Part shown: in pieces, positions 1 to 11,217 of the stretch
Layout of the letters: each line of letters opens with the position of its first letter
Position numbering within the stretch: position 1 is the stretch's first letter
Source: Amyelois transitella
Taxonomy: Eukaryota > Arthropoda > Insecta > Lepidoptera > Pyralidae
Assembly: GCF_032362555.1 (NCBI RefSeq)
Contig: NC_083525.1
Coordinates: 357,501-421,500 of the forward strand
Direction: 5' to 3'
Length of the DNA stretch: 64,000 nucleotides
Position numbers and translations under genes: made by a program
Notes under the pieces: generated by a model
Told to the model about the DNA's origin: nothing
Databases searched by the model: none
The model's input: the letters and a program-made list of their open reading frames with translations, nothing else

Positions 1-3000
1 CAACAGTTTTTAGAGAACAGATTTCACGCATTCGAGTTTTTAAATAGTAAAAATAGTGTTAATAAGACATTCAGCCGTAACTCTTTTAACAATGTTAAAG
101 CTCTTCATGTCACCACTACCTTAAGTTGTCAATATTGTACCGAAAACCATAAATTATATACATGCCAAAAGTTTTCGAGAGATGATGTCGATACACGTCG
201 CAATTTTGTCCAAAACCAGGGTTTATGCTTTAACTGTTTAGGTCCACGCCATTCCGTAGTTTCATGTCGCATGTCAACTAGATGCCGAATATGTTCCAGG
301 AAACATCATTCTCTACTTCATTCCAATTCAGCAGTCCCGTCGATTGATGACTCAAGCGATACAAATACCAATCAATCGGATGGGGCCGAAGCTGTGTCCT
401 CAGTAGTCATACAAGGCGATTCCAATGATGTTGTAGTAGGCTGTTGCTCTAAAGCTCAATCTCAGGTATTGCTGGCAACTGCTTTAGTTAAAATTCAATC
501 TCGAACAGGAGCAAACATTACTTTTAGGTCAATGTTAGACCAGGGTTCACAGGCTTCGTTTATAACAGAGTCTGCAGTTCAATTACTTGGACTGAAGAAA
601 ATTGCAAGCAAAAGTAATGTTTCGGTATTAGGAAGTGACAGGAGCCCTTCAGTGGTTTCTAAGTATATAGTTTTTATCCAATTGCAATCACTTCTTGATA
701 CCAATTTTGTTGTTCGAGTAAAAGCTCATGTGTTAGACAAACTGACCAACTGTCTTCCTAGTAAGAAAGTGGCAGTTCAATTGTGTCCAAAGTTTACACA
801 ATTGTCGTTGGCTGACCCTACCTTTGCTACTCCCAATAAAATTGATCTTTTGCTCAGTGCAAAGGTGTACAGTCAAATTATAAAGCAGGGCCTAGTTAAA
901 GATTCTAACAGTTGCCTTATAGCGCAAAATACATCTCTGGGATGGATAATATCCGGAGAAACTGATGAAGGTGAAGATGTTGGGACGATTATTTGTAATA
1001 CAAATGTGACTATGCATGTTCAGATAGGAGAAGATGATAAGCTTTTGAGGAAATTTTGGGAAATAGAAGCCGAACCTTCGTTAGTTAAAGCAAAGAAACA
1101 TTTAACGGAAGAGGAACAGCTATGTGAATCAATATATTCAAGCACGACTAAAAGGGATTCTTTTGGTCGTTATATAGTGAAGCTGCCATTCAAAGAATAC
1201 AGTCCACAATGCTTAAATGGAAACTCAAAAGAAATAGCACTTAGAAGATTATATTCATTAGAACGTAAATTAGACAAGGAGAAAGATTTGAAAGAAAAAT
1301 ATGCAGAGGTATTTGCTGAATATCTCAGTCTAAATCATATGGAGATTATTCCACCTGAAGAACATAAAAGCTCCAAAGGTTTTTATTTACCACATTTTGC
1401 TGTGGTGCGCAACGATAGAAGTACAACAAAAGTACGTATTGTCTTTGACGCATCGTGCCCAGGATCCAACGGTGTTTCTTTAAATCAAGACTTATTGGTT
1501 GGTCCCACATTACAGGATGACTTGAGACATATTTTAATGAGATGGCGGGCACATCCTGTATGTATTTCTTCTGATATTGTGAAGATGTATCGTCAAGTTC
1601 GTGTATCTTCAGAAGATGTTGATTTTCAGCGTATTCTTTGGCGTGAAGATTCTGCTTCTGAGGTGCAACATTATCGACTTTTGACAGTTACATTTGGTAC
1701 ATCGTCAGCTCCATATTTAGCAATTCGCTCATTACGTCAAGTAGCTTATGACGAGGGTGTTCATTTCCCAATAGCTGCAAAAAAAGTGTTGTCAGACTTT
1801 TATGTTGATGATTTGATGTCAGGATGTGAAAATTTTATAGAAGGTCAACAGCTATATACTGAAATGAAACAATTGCTTAGAAAAGGAGGGTTTGAATTAC
1901 AAAAGTGGACAAGCAATGATAAAAATCTAATGAAGTGGATAGAAAACGAAGAAAAACTTGGAGATAAAAGTATGAAAGAGCAAATAAAAGATAATAGAAA
2001 CAGTGAAGACAATGATAATAGAATTGCAGAGCAAGAGTCTAAGACAGAGACACCAAAGTTTGTTGATAAATCTGATTCGATTACTAAAATATTGGGTCTT
2101 ACGTGGGACAAATGTAACGATACATTTAAATATTTAGTGCAGTTGCCGACAATTGAAGAGCCAATCACGAAACGGAAAGTGATCTCAGATATATCACGTC
2201 TCTATGATCCATTAGGTTGGCTTGCTCCAATTGTAATAAAAGCTAAGATTTTTATTCAAAAACTATGGACATCAGGTTTGAAATGGGATGAAAAACTTAC
2301 GCCTCAATTACTAACCGAATGGGTCGCATATAGAAACGAGCTTTTATTAATAAAAAGTTTCGAGATACCCCGATGGATGAACACTCGAAAGGATGATACT
2401 TCTGTTCAGCTTCATGGATTTTGCGATGCATCGAGTGAAGCATATGCCGCAGTTGTCTATATCCGTGTTATTGATAAATGTAGTAATATTAATGTAAACC
2501 TTGTTACTTCTAAAACAAAAGTAGCTCCTATCAAACAACTGTCAATACCCCGATTAGAACTTTGTGGGGCAACAATACTTTCTAAATTATTAATAGAGGT
2601 AGCTGATATTTTAGGTATTCCAAAGCAACACATTCATGCGTGGAGTGATTCTTCAGTTGTACTTGCATGGCTTAGCATCCATCCAAGCCGGTGGAAAGTA
2701 TTCGTCGCTAACCGTGTAGCAGAGATTTTAGGAAGTTTAGACAGATCTCAATGGTCTCATGTCCAATCAAAATATAATCCTGCGGATATTGCATCGCGTG
2801 GAATTATGCCGTCTGACATTTCAAAAATGAGACTGTGGAAGCAAGGACCAGATTTTTTGAGAAAGGTAGTCATAAATTACAATGGAGATGATATAACATA
2901 TGATACAAATACAGAAGAAAAAGGTAATAAAATATGTCAAGTATTAACAAGTATAGATGATGATGTTATTATATGGGAAAGATTCTCATCATTAAGGAGA

Positions 3001-4455
3001 CTTCTAAGAGTTATATCGTGGTGCAGGCGATTTATTTTGAAAAGCATTAATAAAACCAATGAAGGTCCTCAATGGCTAACTAATGTAGAATTACAACAAA
3101 CATTACATATATACATAAAGCAATGCCAAGTTCGAAGTTTTTATGAAGATATTGAAAGTATAACTAAAGGAGGAACAGTTAAAACAAAAAGCAAACTTAA
3201 ACCGTTAAATCCTTACCTTGACGATGATGGACTTTTACGTGTTGGTGGGCGGTTGGATAGAACAGCTACTTTCTTGAACGTAAATAAAAGACATCCAATC
3301 ATTCTTCCGGCTAAAGCTCATTTAACAAACTTAATTATAAAGGATACGCACGAACGAACTATTCACGGGGGTATTCAAATTATGATCAATCATCTTAGAA
3401 CAAAATACTGGGTTATTGACGCTAAAAACCAAGTAAAGCATTATATTCGCAATTGTGTTATTTGTATTCGATATGCAAGTCAACGTAGAGAGCAACTGAT
3501 GGGACAATTGCCAACAGCCAGAGTTACACCAATGAGACCTTTCAAAAGAAGTGGCGTCGACTATGCTGGTCCTATTGCTATAAGAACGTCCAAAGGGCGT
3601 GGTCATCATGCATATAAAGGGTATATTTGTTTATTCATCTGCATGGTGACTAGAGCAATCCATCTAGAAGTAGTAAGTGACCTTACTGCTCAAGGATTCA
3701 TTGCTGCCTTTAAAAGATTTGTAGCTAGAAGAGGACATTGCGCAGAGCTTTTTAGTGATAATGGTACAAATTTTGTGGGTGCAGAACGTGAATTGAAGTC
3801 CTTATTATTTACAGAAAAGTCTAGATTACTGCCAGAAATAGCGAATTGGTTATCTACAAATGGTACTGAATGGCATTTTATCCCACCCCATTCCCCCAAC
3901 TTTGGAGGACTATGGGAGGCTGGCGTAAAATCCACTAAATATCACCTTAGACGGATAATCGGAACTTCTACACTTACTTTTGAAGAAATGAGTACTCTCT
4001 TATCTCAAATTGAGGCTTGTCTTAATTCGCGTCCATTATCAAGCTTAAGCTCATCGGCTGATGATCCCGAGCCTTTAACACCAGGTCACTTCTTGATTGG
4101 GGAACCATTAGTACTTGTACCAGATGCAAACTATGAAACGTCAAACATGACTAGCTTGAAACGATGGCAGTTTATGCAACGTATGGTACAAGATTTTTGG
4201 CGAAGGTGGTCTCAGGAGTATCTTACACAATTTTTACATCGGTACAAATGGAGTTATCAAACGCCAGAACCAAATATTGGTGATATAGTACTAGTAAAGG
4301 AAGATGATCTTCCCCCTGCGAGATGGTTGTATGGAGTTATAACTCAAAAGCACCCTGGGTTGGATAATATTACGCGTGTTGTTACTTTAAAATGTAAAGG
4401 GAATATAATTAAGAGACCCGTCTCAAAGTTGTGTATTTTACCTATAGCTAAATAG
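1..4455 (+). CDS. BEL/Pao LTR retrotransposon gag-pol polyprotein, 5' end outside window
   Basis: The frame is open from the first base of the window to the TAG at 4453, so the first in-frame ATG (271) is not the real start. Seen in order: three Cys/His knuckles near nt 127-318 (CX2C..H..C type, end of Gag); an A17-type aspartic protease with DQGS at 538; reverse transcriptase with YVDD at 1801-1812; RNase H with a FCDAS motif near 2420; integrase with an HHCC zinc region (about 3349-3470) and the D..D..E residues in GVDY, SDNGT and GLWEAG; and a C-terminal domain containing GDIVLVKEDD. This order (protease-RT-RNase H-integrase) and the protease type are those of BEL/Pao. No env-like frame follows. 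No stop or frameshift is visible over about 1,484 codons, which suggests a young copy. It makes cDNA from its own RNA and integrates it. Family assignment is strong; whether it is active cannot be seen. Confidence 0.95.
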   Translation, partial: QQFLENRFHAFEFLNSKNSVNKTFSRNSFNNVKALHVTTTLSCQYCTENHKLYTCQKFSRDDVDTRRNFVQNQGLCFNCLGPRHSVVSCRMSTRCRICSRKHHSLLHSNSAVPSIDDSSDTNTNQSDGAEAVSSVVIQGDSNDVVVGCCSKAQSQVLLATALVKIQSRTGANITFRSMLDQGSQASFITESAVQLLGLKKIASKSNVSVLGSDRSPSVVSKYIVFIQLQSLLDTNFVVRVKAHVLDKLTNCLPSKKVAVQLCPKFTQLSLADPTFATPNKIDLLLSAKVYSQIIKQGLVKDSNSCLIAQNTSLGWIISGETDEGEDVGTIICNTNVTMHVQIGEDDKLLRKFWEIEAEPSLVKAKKHLTEEEQLCESIYSSTTKRDSFGRYIVKLPFKEYSPQCLNGNSKEIALRRLYSLERKLDKEKDLKEKYAEVFAEYLSLNHMEIIPPEEHKSSKGFYLPHFAVVRNDRSTTKVRIVFDASCPGSNGVSLNQDLLVGPTLQDDLRHILMRWRAHPVCISSDIVKMYRQVRVSSEDVDFQRILWREDSASEVQHYRLLTVTFGTSSAPYLAIRSLRQVAYDEGVHFPIAAKKVLSDFYVDDLMSGCENFIEGQQLYTEMKQLLRKGGFELQKWTSNDKNLMKWIENEEKLGDKSMKEQIKDNRNSEDNDNRIAEQESKTETPKFVDKSDSITKILGLTWDKCNDTFKYLVQLPTIEEPITKRKVISDISRLYDPLGWLAPIVIKAKIFIQKLWTSGLKWDEKLTPQLLTEWVAYRNELLLIKSFEIPRWMNTRKDDTSVQLHGFCDASSEAYAAVVYIRVIDKCSNINVNLVTSKTKVAPIKQLSIPRLELCGATILSKLLIEVADILGIPKQHIHAWSDSSVVLAWLSIHPSRWKVFVANRVAEILGSLDRSQWSHVQSKYNPADIASRGIMPSDISKMRLWKQGPDFLRKVVINYNGDDITYDTNTEEKGNKICQVLTSIDDDVIIWERFSSLRRLLRVISWCRRFILKSINKTNEGPQWLTNVELQQTLHIYIKQCQVRSFYEDIESITKGGTVKTKSKLKPLNPYLDDDGLLRVGGRLDRTATFLNVNKRHPIILPAKAHLTNLIIKDTHERTIHGGIQIMINHLRTKYWVIDAKNQVKHYIRNCVICIRYASQRREQLMGQLPTARVTPMRPFKRSGVDYAGPIAIRTSKGRGHHAYKGYICLFICMVTRAIHLEVVSDLTAQGFIAAFKRFVARRGHCAELFSDNGTNFVGAERELKSLLFTEKSRLLPEIANWLSTNGTEWHFIPPHSPNFGGLWEAGVKSTKYHLRRIIGTSTLTFEEMSTLLSQIEACLNSRPLSSLSSSADDPEPLTPGHFLIGEPLVLVPDANYETSNMTSLKRWQFMQRMVQDFWRRWSQEYLTQFLHRYKWSYQTPEPNIGDIVLVKEDDLPPARWLYGVITQKHPGLDNITRVVTLKCKGNIIKRPVSKLCILPIAK

Positions 4456-4680
4456 AAATTTGTGGTATTTTTTTTTATCATTTACACTGATACACATGCA
4501 CTTCTATTAACCTTTTCTTATGAATTAGTAGGTTAGTTTCTTTTTGGTTATTTTTACTTTCGTTACATTTATGAAGATTTGATTTTAGTTAAGTAAAACA
4601 TTAAGTTTAAAGATAGCATAGTGAATGTTTTTAACATCTCATTCATTGTTTTATGGACATAATGTCCATGGTGGGCGGAA
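4456..4680 (+). other. BEL/Pao 3' untranslated segment with polypurine tract
   Basis: A/T-rich spacer after the polyprotein stop. It ends in a purine-rich run (gtgggcggaa, 4671-4680) directly before a TGTCC start. This is the expected position of the plus-strand primer next to the 3' LTR. Confidence 0.6.
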
Positions 4681-5050
4681 TGTCCAAGCATAAAGTTTTG
4701 TTGTAAGTTTATGGACTCTTTTGATTTTTGGCATTGTTCGGTTGCTATGGTTTTTTATCTTTGTTATTAGTTGGTAAGATGGAGGAATAAATTTTTCTTT
4801 TTTAGTTCGCCTAGGACACGGTATTTTTATTTAATTGGACCCTTATTGAACAGGGTTCAGTTTAAGGACAAGGATGAAAGGGATTCCGGGATTAAACGGG
4901 TTGTTGGAATAATGACATGAAATTGCAGTTTAGTTTAACTAAAACGCGGTCGAATTGAGAACCTCCTCCTTTTTTAAAGTGGGTTAATAAATAGCTTTTA
5001 TATGATTACACAGTGTACACATTTTTCTTATACTTTTAGCTGTAATGACG
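4681..5050 (+). mobile_element. BEL/Pao 3' LTR (start clear, end uncertain)
   Basis: Begins TGTCC immediately after the polypurine tract, as LTRs do. An AATAAA-like signal lies near 5050. The 5' LTR is outside the window, so the 3' boundary cannot be fixed by comparison. The LTR may run on to a CCTACA near 5453, in which case the S1 fragment at 5060-5165 lies inside it. Confidence 0.5.
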
Positions 5051-5059
5051 AAATAAAGA

Positions 5060-5165
5060 TTCAAATAGTGACAGGTTGCAAGTTTATTTGCACTTTCCCT
5101 TAGTCAACTTCTACGACATCCATTGGAAAGATATAGAATGGTCCTATTCTAATTTGCCGGGCTAA
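5060..5165 (-). mobile_element. S1 SINE fragment, decayed
   Basis: Middle part of S1 in reverse orientation (agattcaaatagtgacagg.. to the head-proximal ..tggtcctattc), with many substitutions. Lies in or beside the BEL LTR. Confidence 0.55.
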
Positions 5166-5506
5166 AGAATTTAAAATTAAATCCGAAGTCGAACACCGAA
5201 GCGATTTTGAAGTCAGTCTCCATTGACTTTAAAATTGGTTCAGTACAACAGCATCAAAGGTTTTAACCGTCTGATGTGGTTCCTTTATCTACCACCAGGT
5301 GGCGGCACTCAAGGCTTAACCCCAAAACTGGCGATAATTAATTCAACCGATGCAAAGTTCAAAAACATTGGCACCTTTACCGGGGTCGGTCAAACTGGCC
5401 CGAACACACAAACTAATGGCAACACTGAACGGAGTTGCCGTTTTAATCCTACAATAGGTTGGCAGGTAAGTAGGGTGACCATATACCATTAAGTTGAACG
5501 ATATTT

Positions 5507-5748
5507 ACATACATACATATAGTCACGTCTATATCCCTTGCGGGGTAGACAGAGCCAACAGTCTTGAAAAGACTGAATTGGCTTAATGATAGAATTGAGA
5601 TTCAAATAGTGACAGGTTGCTAGCCCATCGCCTTAAAAAGAATCCCAAGTTTGTAAGCATATCCCTTAGTCGCCGCTTACGACATCTACGGGAAAGAGAT
5701 GGAGTTGTCCTATTCTTTTTTGTATTGGTGCCGGGAACCACACGGCAC
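5507..5748 (-). mobile_element. S1 SINE, near full length, with 13-bp target duplication
   Basis: Starts with the reverse (ATGT)n tail and ends with the reversed head ggaaccacacggcac. Flanked by ttgaacgatattt at 5494-5506 and 5749-5761. The direct repeat shows insertion by LINE-type target-primed reverse transcription. Confidence 0.85.
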
Positions 5749-5790
5749 TTGAACGATATTTTATAAAAAAAAATATTAAAATAAATTTAC

Positions 5791-6033
5791 GTGCCGTGTG
5801 GTCCCCGGCACTAATAGAAAAAAGAATAGGACCACTCCATCTCTTGCCCATGAATCGTTAAAGGCGACTAAGGGATAGGCTTATAAACTTGGGATTTTTC
5901 TTTTAGTCGATGGGCTAGGAACCTGTCACAATTTAAATCTCAATCCCATCTTAAAGCCAACGTGGCCTTGCAGTCTTTTCAACACTGTTGGCTCTGTCTA
6001 CCCCGCAAGGGATATAGACGTGATTATATGTAT
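5791..6033 (+). mobile_element. S1 SINE, near full length
   Basis: Head gtgccgtgtgg to a short tail. Lies head-to-head with the preceding copy, 42 bp away, so the pair can fold as one long hairpin. Confidence 0.85.
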
Positions 6034-6119
6034 ACACCGTACTTAGTCACTGAAGTACTAACTTTAATACGAGGTAATGGATTGGCGTCTTAATGTAACA
6101 TTGCAAGTAATGTAACATT

Positions 6120-6243
6120 ACTATTTGAGTCTCAATTCTATCTTAAAGCCAAATAGCTGAACCGTGGCCTATCAGTCTTTTCAAGACTGTTGGCTCTGTC
6201 TACCCCGCAAGGGATATAGACGTGATTATATGTATGTATGTAT
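6120..6243 (+). mobile_element. S1 SINE, 5'-truncated
   Basis: Only the 3' half: from ctatttgagtctcaattc to the tail atgtatgtatgtatg. Confidence 0.8.
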
Positions 6244-6640
6244 GTAAAACGTCAGATGCCTTTAAGCAACCAGAAAATTTAGACAACTGTGTTGGCCACT
6301 TAAATTTAAAATAAAAACATTTTATATTGACTTTATTATGCTTTTATCAACCTTTTTTTTTACAAAACGTAATTATTTTAATAAAATACGTTAATTTCAG
6401 AAATGTACTATGAAAGATTCTGCCATTAATAATATAGTTTGGTTGCCCTAACCCACTAGTTCCCGAAATGTAAACGCCGAGATTCCTTGAATAATTCATG
6501 GGCCCTGTCCATCATCGGTTAGATCTGTGGCGGCAGATGTTTGAAGATATACATGAAACTTCTTTATTAAACAGCTTTCGCAGGTCTATCACCCCACCGA
6601 CCCATCGCTCTACTAATTCAACTCCTATTTTATTTATTAA

Positions 6641-6893
6641 CTAGCTGTGCCCGCGACTTCCGCGGGAAATAATTATTTTGGACATCATTGAAGCCCTCAA
6701 GGATAAATAATTTTCCCCGTTTTTTTATTATTATTTCTTTGCTCCTAATAGTGATGTTAATAGCCCAAAGCCTTCCTCGATAAATGGTCTATTCAACACA
6801 AAAATAATTTTTCAATTTGACCCAGTAGTTCCTGAGATAAGCGCGTTCAAACAAACAAATAAACAAACAAATTCTTCAGCTCTATAATATTAA
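6641..6893 (-). mobile_element. HEL-1 non-autonomous Helitron
   Basis: Reverse copy beginning CTAGCTGTGCCCGCG and ending near ctctataatatta, with the (GTTT)n-rich head reversed. Helitron hallmarks are the CTAG end and no target duplication. It resembles the Lepidoptera HINE/Lep1 type. Confidence 0.75.
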
Positions 6894-7014
6894 AATACAT
6901 TCAACAAGAAGGTCGGTACAGCTATTCGGTAACAAATTAAAATAGATATCCTGATATATACCAATTTTTTTATTAAGATCTCAGCGCACTCAAGGCTTCA
7001 GAGCTTATTGGCAG

Positions 7015-7215
7015 AGAGTGCAACTGACTTGGGATTCTTCTTTTAGCCAGAGCCAACAATCTTCAAAAGACTGATGGGCCACGTTCAGCTATATGAATTA
7101 ATGATGGAATTAAGATTCAAATAGCGACAGGTTGCTAGCCCATCGCCTGAAAGAGTAATTCCATGTTTATTAGCCGTTCCCTTGATTGACCTTTATAATA
7201 TGGAAAGAGGAGCAG
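7015..7215 (-). mobile_element. S1 SINE, rearranged
   Basis: A short + piece (cttgggattcttctttta) is joined to a reverse copy from the 3' third to the head-proximal part. A fold-back or two overlapping insertions would explain it. Confidence 0.6.
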
Positions 7216-7269
7216 CTGGCATATACTTGTTACATGTTAGATCCATGTTTTAGCTTCGCCACCAGACCA

Positions 7270-7300
7270 GAATAGGTCTATATATATATATATATATAAA
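7270..7300. repeat. (TA)n microsatellite
   Basis: About 10 TA dinucleotides. Confidence 0.8.
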
Positions 7301-7421
7301 AATATAGGATCAAAGTTTTTTAACTTAGAAATATAATACGCAAATATATAAATCGTACCTTAGCTGCTCAACATAATTATACTATCTGACATATTGAAAA
7401 TAGTCTGAAAGTGCATTCAAC

Positions 7422-7678
7422 GTGCCGTGTGGTTCCCGGCACCATTACAAAAAAGAAAAGGACCACTCCATCTCTTTCCCACGGATGTCGTAAAAGGCGA
7501 CTAAGGTATAGGCTTATAAACTTGGGATTCCTCTTTAAGGCGATGGGCTAGCAACCTGTCACTATTTGAATCTCAATTTTATCACTAAGCCAAACAGCTG
7601 AGCGTGGCCTATCAGTCTTTTCAAGACTGGTGGCTGTGTCTACTCCGCTAGGGATATAGACGTGATCATATGTATGTG
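7422..7678 (+). mobile_element. S1 SINE, full length (reference description of family)
   Basis: Visible parts of the family, in order: a 5' end gtgccgtgtggttcccggcac whose first and last six bases are complementary (small hairpin); an internal stretch ..gatgtcgtaaaaggcgac..; the block ggcgatgggctagcaacctgtcac; tatttgaatctcaattc; a stem-loop cagtctt-ttc-aagactg; and a 3' block ctctgtctaccccgcaaggg..gacgtgat followed by (ATGT)n. Length is about 255 bp. No protein frame is conserved between copies. No convincing tRNA, 7SL or 5S head is seen, so the promoter origin is unclear. The 3' block resembles the RTE-A/RTE-B 3' end (see findings). Confidence 0.85.
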
Positions 7679-8131
7679 TTTACTATGAATAAGCCTCGTC
7701 GAATGTCCTTTCCATGCTGACGATCAGGTTATCCTGGTATCATAAACTGGATATTAGCCCTCCTCTATTATAGTAAAGGTAAGCTGGTGATGATGAACCG
7801 ACTGCATTGTAAAACTTTTTTATTTTTATTATGTGTGTGTTCGTTTGTCTAACCGTAACTCTTTTACAGATTCAATATTTCCATTTTTATAGTCGACATT
7901 CTAAACAAAGCGTTTTGGATGAAAAATTATTCACGACCAGTCATAAAACTTCTTTCTATTGTACATGAGAGACCGTCATATCAACCGATATGGACATTTA
8001 GAAACATCAATTCCTCCACTATTCATACTGAATCGCTTTGTCCCAATGTCTATACAATAGCAATGCACATAGCTCATTCGATAAATTAACGTTATACTAG
8101 TACGCCAGCGACTCCACTCCCGAAGAACTAA

Positions 8132-8340
8132 ACATACATACATATAACGTCTATATCACTTGCGGGGTAGACAGAGCTAACAGTCTTGAAAACACTGAAT
8201 GGCCACGTTCAGCTGTTTGGTTTAATGATAGAATTATGATTCAAATAGTGACAGGTTGCTAGCCTATCCCTTAGTCGCCTTTTACGGCATCCATGGGAAA
8301 GATACAGAGTGTTTCTATTCTAAAGTGCCAAAAACCACAA
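8132..8340 (-). mobile_element. S1 SINE, diverged
   Basis: Reverse copy from the tail (aacatacatacat) to a decayed head (gtgccaaaaaccacaaag). Confidence 0.75.
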
Positions 8341-8594
8341 AGCGCTATCTATATTTCTTCAAAATTAAATATGTACCTACATCAATATGTAAAGTCTGGG
8401 ACCACCTATAACAAGCTGATGCCACAGATTAAAGGCGCGGTAGACAGGTCGCATGAATAATTTATGTATGTCTGGATACTGGCTAATATGTCCTAAACTG
8501 TCGTTCTCGTAAAATTATCCGTTTGCGAAATATTTCACCTTGATGTGCCGAATTTATTAATATCGTAAGTGTCTTTGTAACAATTTTGAATTGA

Positions 8595-8672
8595 ATAGGC
8601 TTATAAACTTAGGAGTTCCGTTATAGCTGATTGTCTAGCAACCTGTCACTATTTCAATCTCTAAGTTATGCC
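8595..8672 (+). mobile_element. S1 SINE middle fragment
   Basis: Only the segment from aggcttataaactt to tcaatctct is recognisable. Confidence 0.55.
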
Positions 8673-8706
8673 AAAAAACATTAGGTCTAAATAATTAATG
8701 CGAGCC

Positions 8707-8957
8707 GTGCCGTGTGGTTCCCGGCACAAAGAGAAAAAATAATAGGACCACTCCATCTCTTCTCCACGAATGTCGTAAACGGCGACTAAGTACGCTTGTA
8801 AATTTGGGATTATTCTTTTAGGCGATGAGCTAGCAACCTGTCACTATTTGAATCTCAATTCTATCATTTAGGCAAACAGCTGAACTCAGCCTATCAGGCT
8901 TTTCAAGACTGCCGGCTCTGTCCACCCCGCAAGGGATATAGATGTTGTACGTATGTA
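8707..8957 (+). mobile_element. S1 SINE, near full length
   Basis: Intact 5' head. The tail is reduced to gtacgtatgtaa. Confidence 0.8.
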
Positions 8958-9273
8958 ATTTATGCGAAAAAGTGGCCCCGTTTTAAAATAAACTTAAACG
9001 GTTGTAACACTGCTGTTTTTGAATGAAATTCCAAGCCAACCGATTTAATTAATTCAATTTAATGCATACGAAGTGCATATACTCGTAATTATTAAATTTG
9101 CATTCGCATCCTCGTTTACAGCCATTTAATTTTATAATGTAAGAATTAAATTAATTATAATAGGCTCTTGTATGGATGAATACTCGTAACATATATACGA
9201 GCACTTTCAACAGCATCATAAAATAATTAAGTAATGCTGCTTTAATTTATATGTGTAAACTATTAATGTTATA

Positions 9274-9537
9274 CATGCATACATACATATGGTCACGTCC
9301 ATATCCCATGCAGGGTAGACAGAGCCAACAGTCTTGAAGACTAAATGGCCACGTTCAGCTATTTGGCTTAATGATAGAATTGAGATTCAAATAGTGACAG
9401 GTTGCTAGCCCATCGCCTAAAAGAAGAATCCCAAGTTTATAAGCATATCCCTTAGTCGCCTTTTACGACATCCATGGGAAAGAGATGGAGTGGTCCTATT
9501 CTTTTTTTTTGTATTGGTGCCGGAAACCACACGGCAC
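9274..9537 (-). mobile_element. S1 SINE, near full length
   Basis: Reverse copy. An attaatgt repeat flanks both ends, a probable target duplication. Confidence 0.85.
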
Positions 9538-9750
9538 ATTAATGTAATGTATTACGTTAACCAGTTACTTATATAGGTATCTATTTTGTCAATTGTTATG
9601 TTGTCAACACACAAGCATAATTTATATGTTTTTTGTTAAATTTTTCGGCGCTATTTGTCCATTTAATATGTAATTCTTTTTGTAAAAATGCTGTAATGAC
9701 TGTTTGTGCCAAAATAAACTAAAATATATATATATATATTCTCATGAGAT

Positions 9751-9941
9751 GTCGTAAAAGGCGATTATGGGATAGGCTTATAAAACTTGGGTTTCTACTT
9801 TTAACCGATGTCCTAGCCTGTCACTATTAGAATCTCAATTCTATCATTAAGCTAAACAGCTGAACGTGGCTTATCAGTCTTTTCAAAACTGACGGCTCTG
9901 TCTACCCCGCAAGGGATATAGACGTGATTGTATGTATGTAG
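9751..9941 (+). mobile_element. S1 SINE, 5'-truncated
   Basis: From gagatgtcgtaaaaggcg to tail gtatgtatgtag. Confidence 0.8.
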
Positions 9942-10310
9942 ATTGTAAATAGGAGACTTTCGCTAAGAAATAAATTCCAGCAGAAATGGAAGAACTGGAT
10001 TTTTCGTTCTCTCTAGTTAATTATATAATTACATCTTTCTAACCTCTTTCTGAACTTAAAATCAACCTCTCTCGAAATGCCTTTAACTTAAAAATGTCAA
10101 TCACAAACATCTGGCTTCACTTATTGAGCAATTAATTTGCACAATTTGATGCGTGCCGTTAGACAGACATCTTGGAAATTAAGACATCAATCCTGGTTCT
10201 AAGGCACAGGTGCAAAGGGAGGTATGGACGACCATGATATTCCAACGAATTTTGGTACAAAAGTTGTTATAGGTTAATGTTTCTGTTCTTGTTATATTTT
10301 ATTATTAAAA
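9942..10310. other. Intergenic, no recognised element
   Basis: A/T-rich sequence with no frame, splice pattern or repeat that I recognise. Confidence 0.5.
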
Positions 10311-11183
10311 TCTATACTATTATTATAAAGCTGAAGAGTTTGTTTTGTTTGTTTATTTGTTTGTTTGTTTGTTTGTTTAAACGCGCTAATCTCTGAAACT
10401 ACTGAACCGATTTGAATAATTCTTTCACTATAAGATAGTCTATTTATCGAGTAAGGCTACATTTTATCCCGGATTTCCTACGGGAAACGTCAACAATGCA
10501 GGTGAAAGTTGAATGAGTCGGCCATCTGCGAGCTTTCCACGCGAACGCTGCGCAAACCAACAAAGATATAGTAAAACAATGTACTAAAGATGTGAAGTAC
10601 TCATTTTTTGCCACAAAAAAGTCCGCGAGAGCATATATCTATCTCTTAAGGTTTACTTACAATAACCACATTTATGTTCATTTTTTAAGATTATTTTTTC
10701 ATTATAAACATGAGTTATTTTGAAACCAATTTTCTTTAATTCAGTATTAATCCTTATCCAAATAAATATGTTTATTACTTTCGGCTTTTCATGTAGACTA
10801 AAATTGCCATTTACAGTATATAAATCAGACGAATAGGTTTTGAGATATAGTCGTTATAAGCAATTTGCAGCGAAACATTTAATACGGCGAACCAGCGTTC
10901 TTTCTAATACGCGTGACCGCCTGACCTTTTATTTATTAAAATCGGACCAGTAGTTTTGGAGATATATGCTAACATTGGTTTGGACAAACAAACGCACAAC
11001 CTCTCACCCTAAACGCATATATACGGTCTCCGTTCGGTCGCGGGTAATGATGTGGGCCAAGTCGTCGCCAAGTCGCATAATAATTAGCAGCTATAATTGA
11101 TAAAGCCGAGGAGGATGTTTGCAAAACTAAATATGATGCCCAAAATAACTATTCCACGCGGACGAAGTCGCGGGCACAGCTAG
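10311..11183 (+). mobile_element. HEL-1 Helitron, long or composite form
   Basis: Starts TCTATACTA..AAAGCTGAAGAGTTTG and ends CGCGGACGAAGTCGCGGGCACAGCTAG|T, the same ends as the ~270-bp HEL-1 copies. It is about 870 bp. The interior carries extra sequence, including a cggtctccgttcggtcgcggg segment near 11024 that looks like the end of another Helitron-like repeat. It is either a longer progenitor or a capture/nested insertion. Confidence 0.65.
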
Positions 11184-11217
11184 TATCATATAAATAAATT
11201 AATTTGAACAATGTATT

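Noticed and set aside
271-273. ATG at 271 as the start of the BEL/Pao protein
   Set aside because: The frame is open upstream to base 1 and already encodes zinc knuckles there.
5223-5492. 89-codon frame downstream of the BEL element
   Set aside because: No protein-like features; it lies in LTR or flanking repeat sequence.
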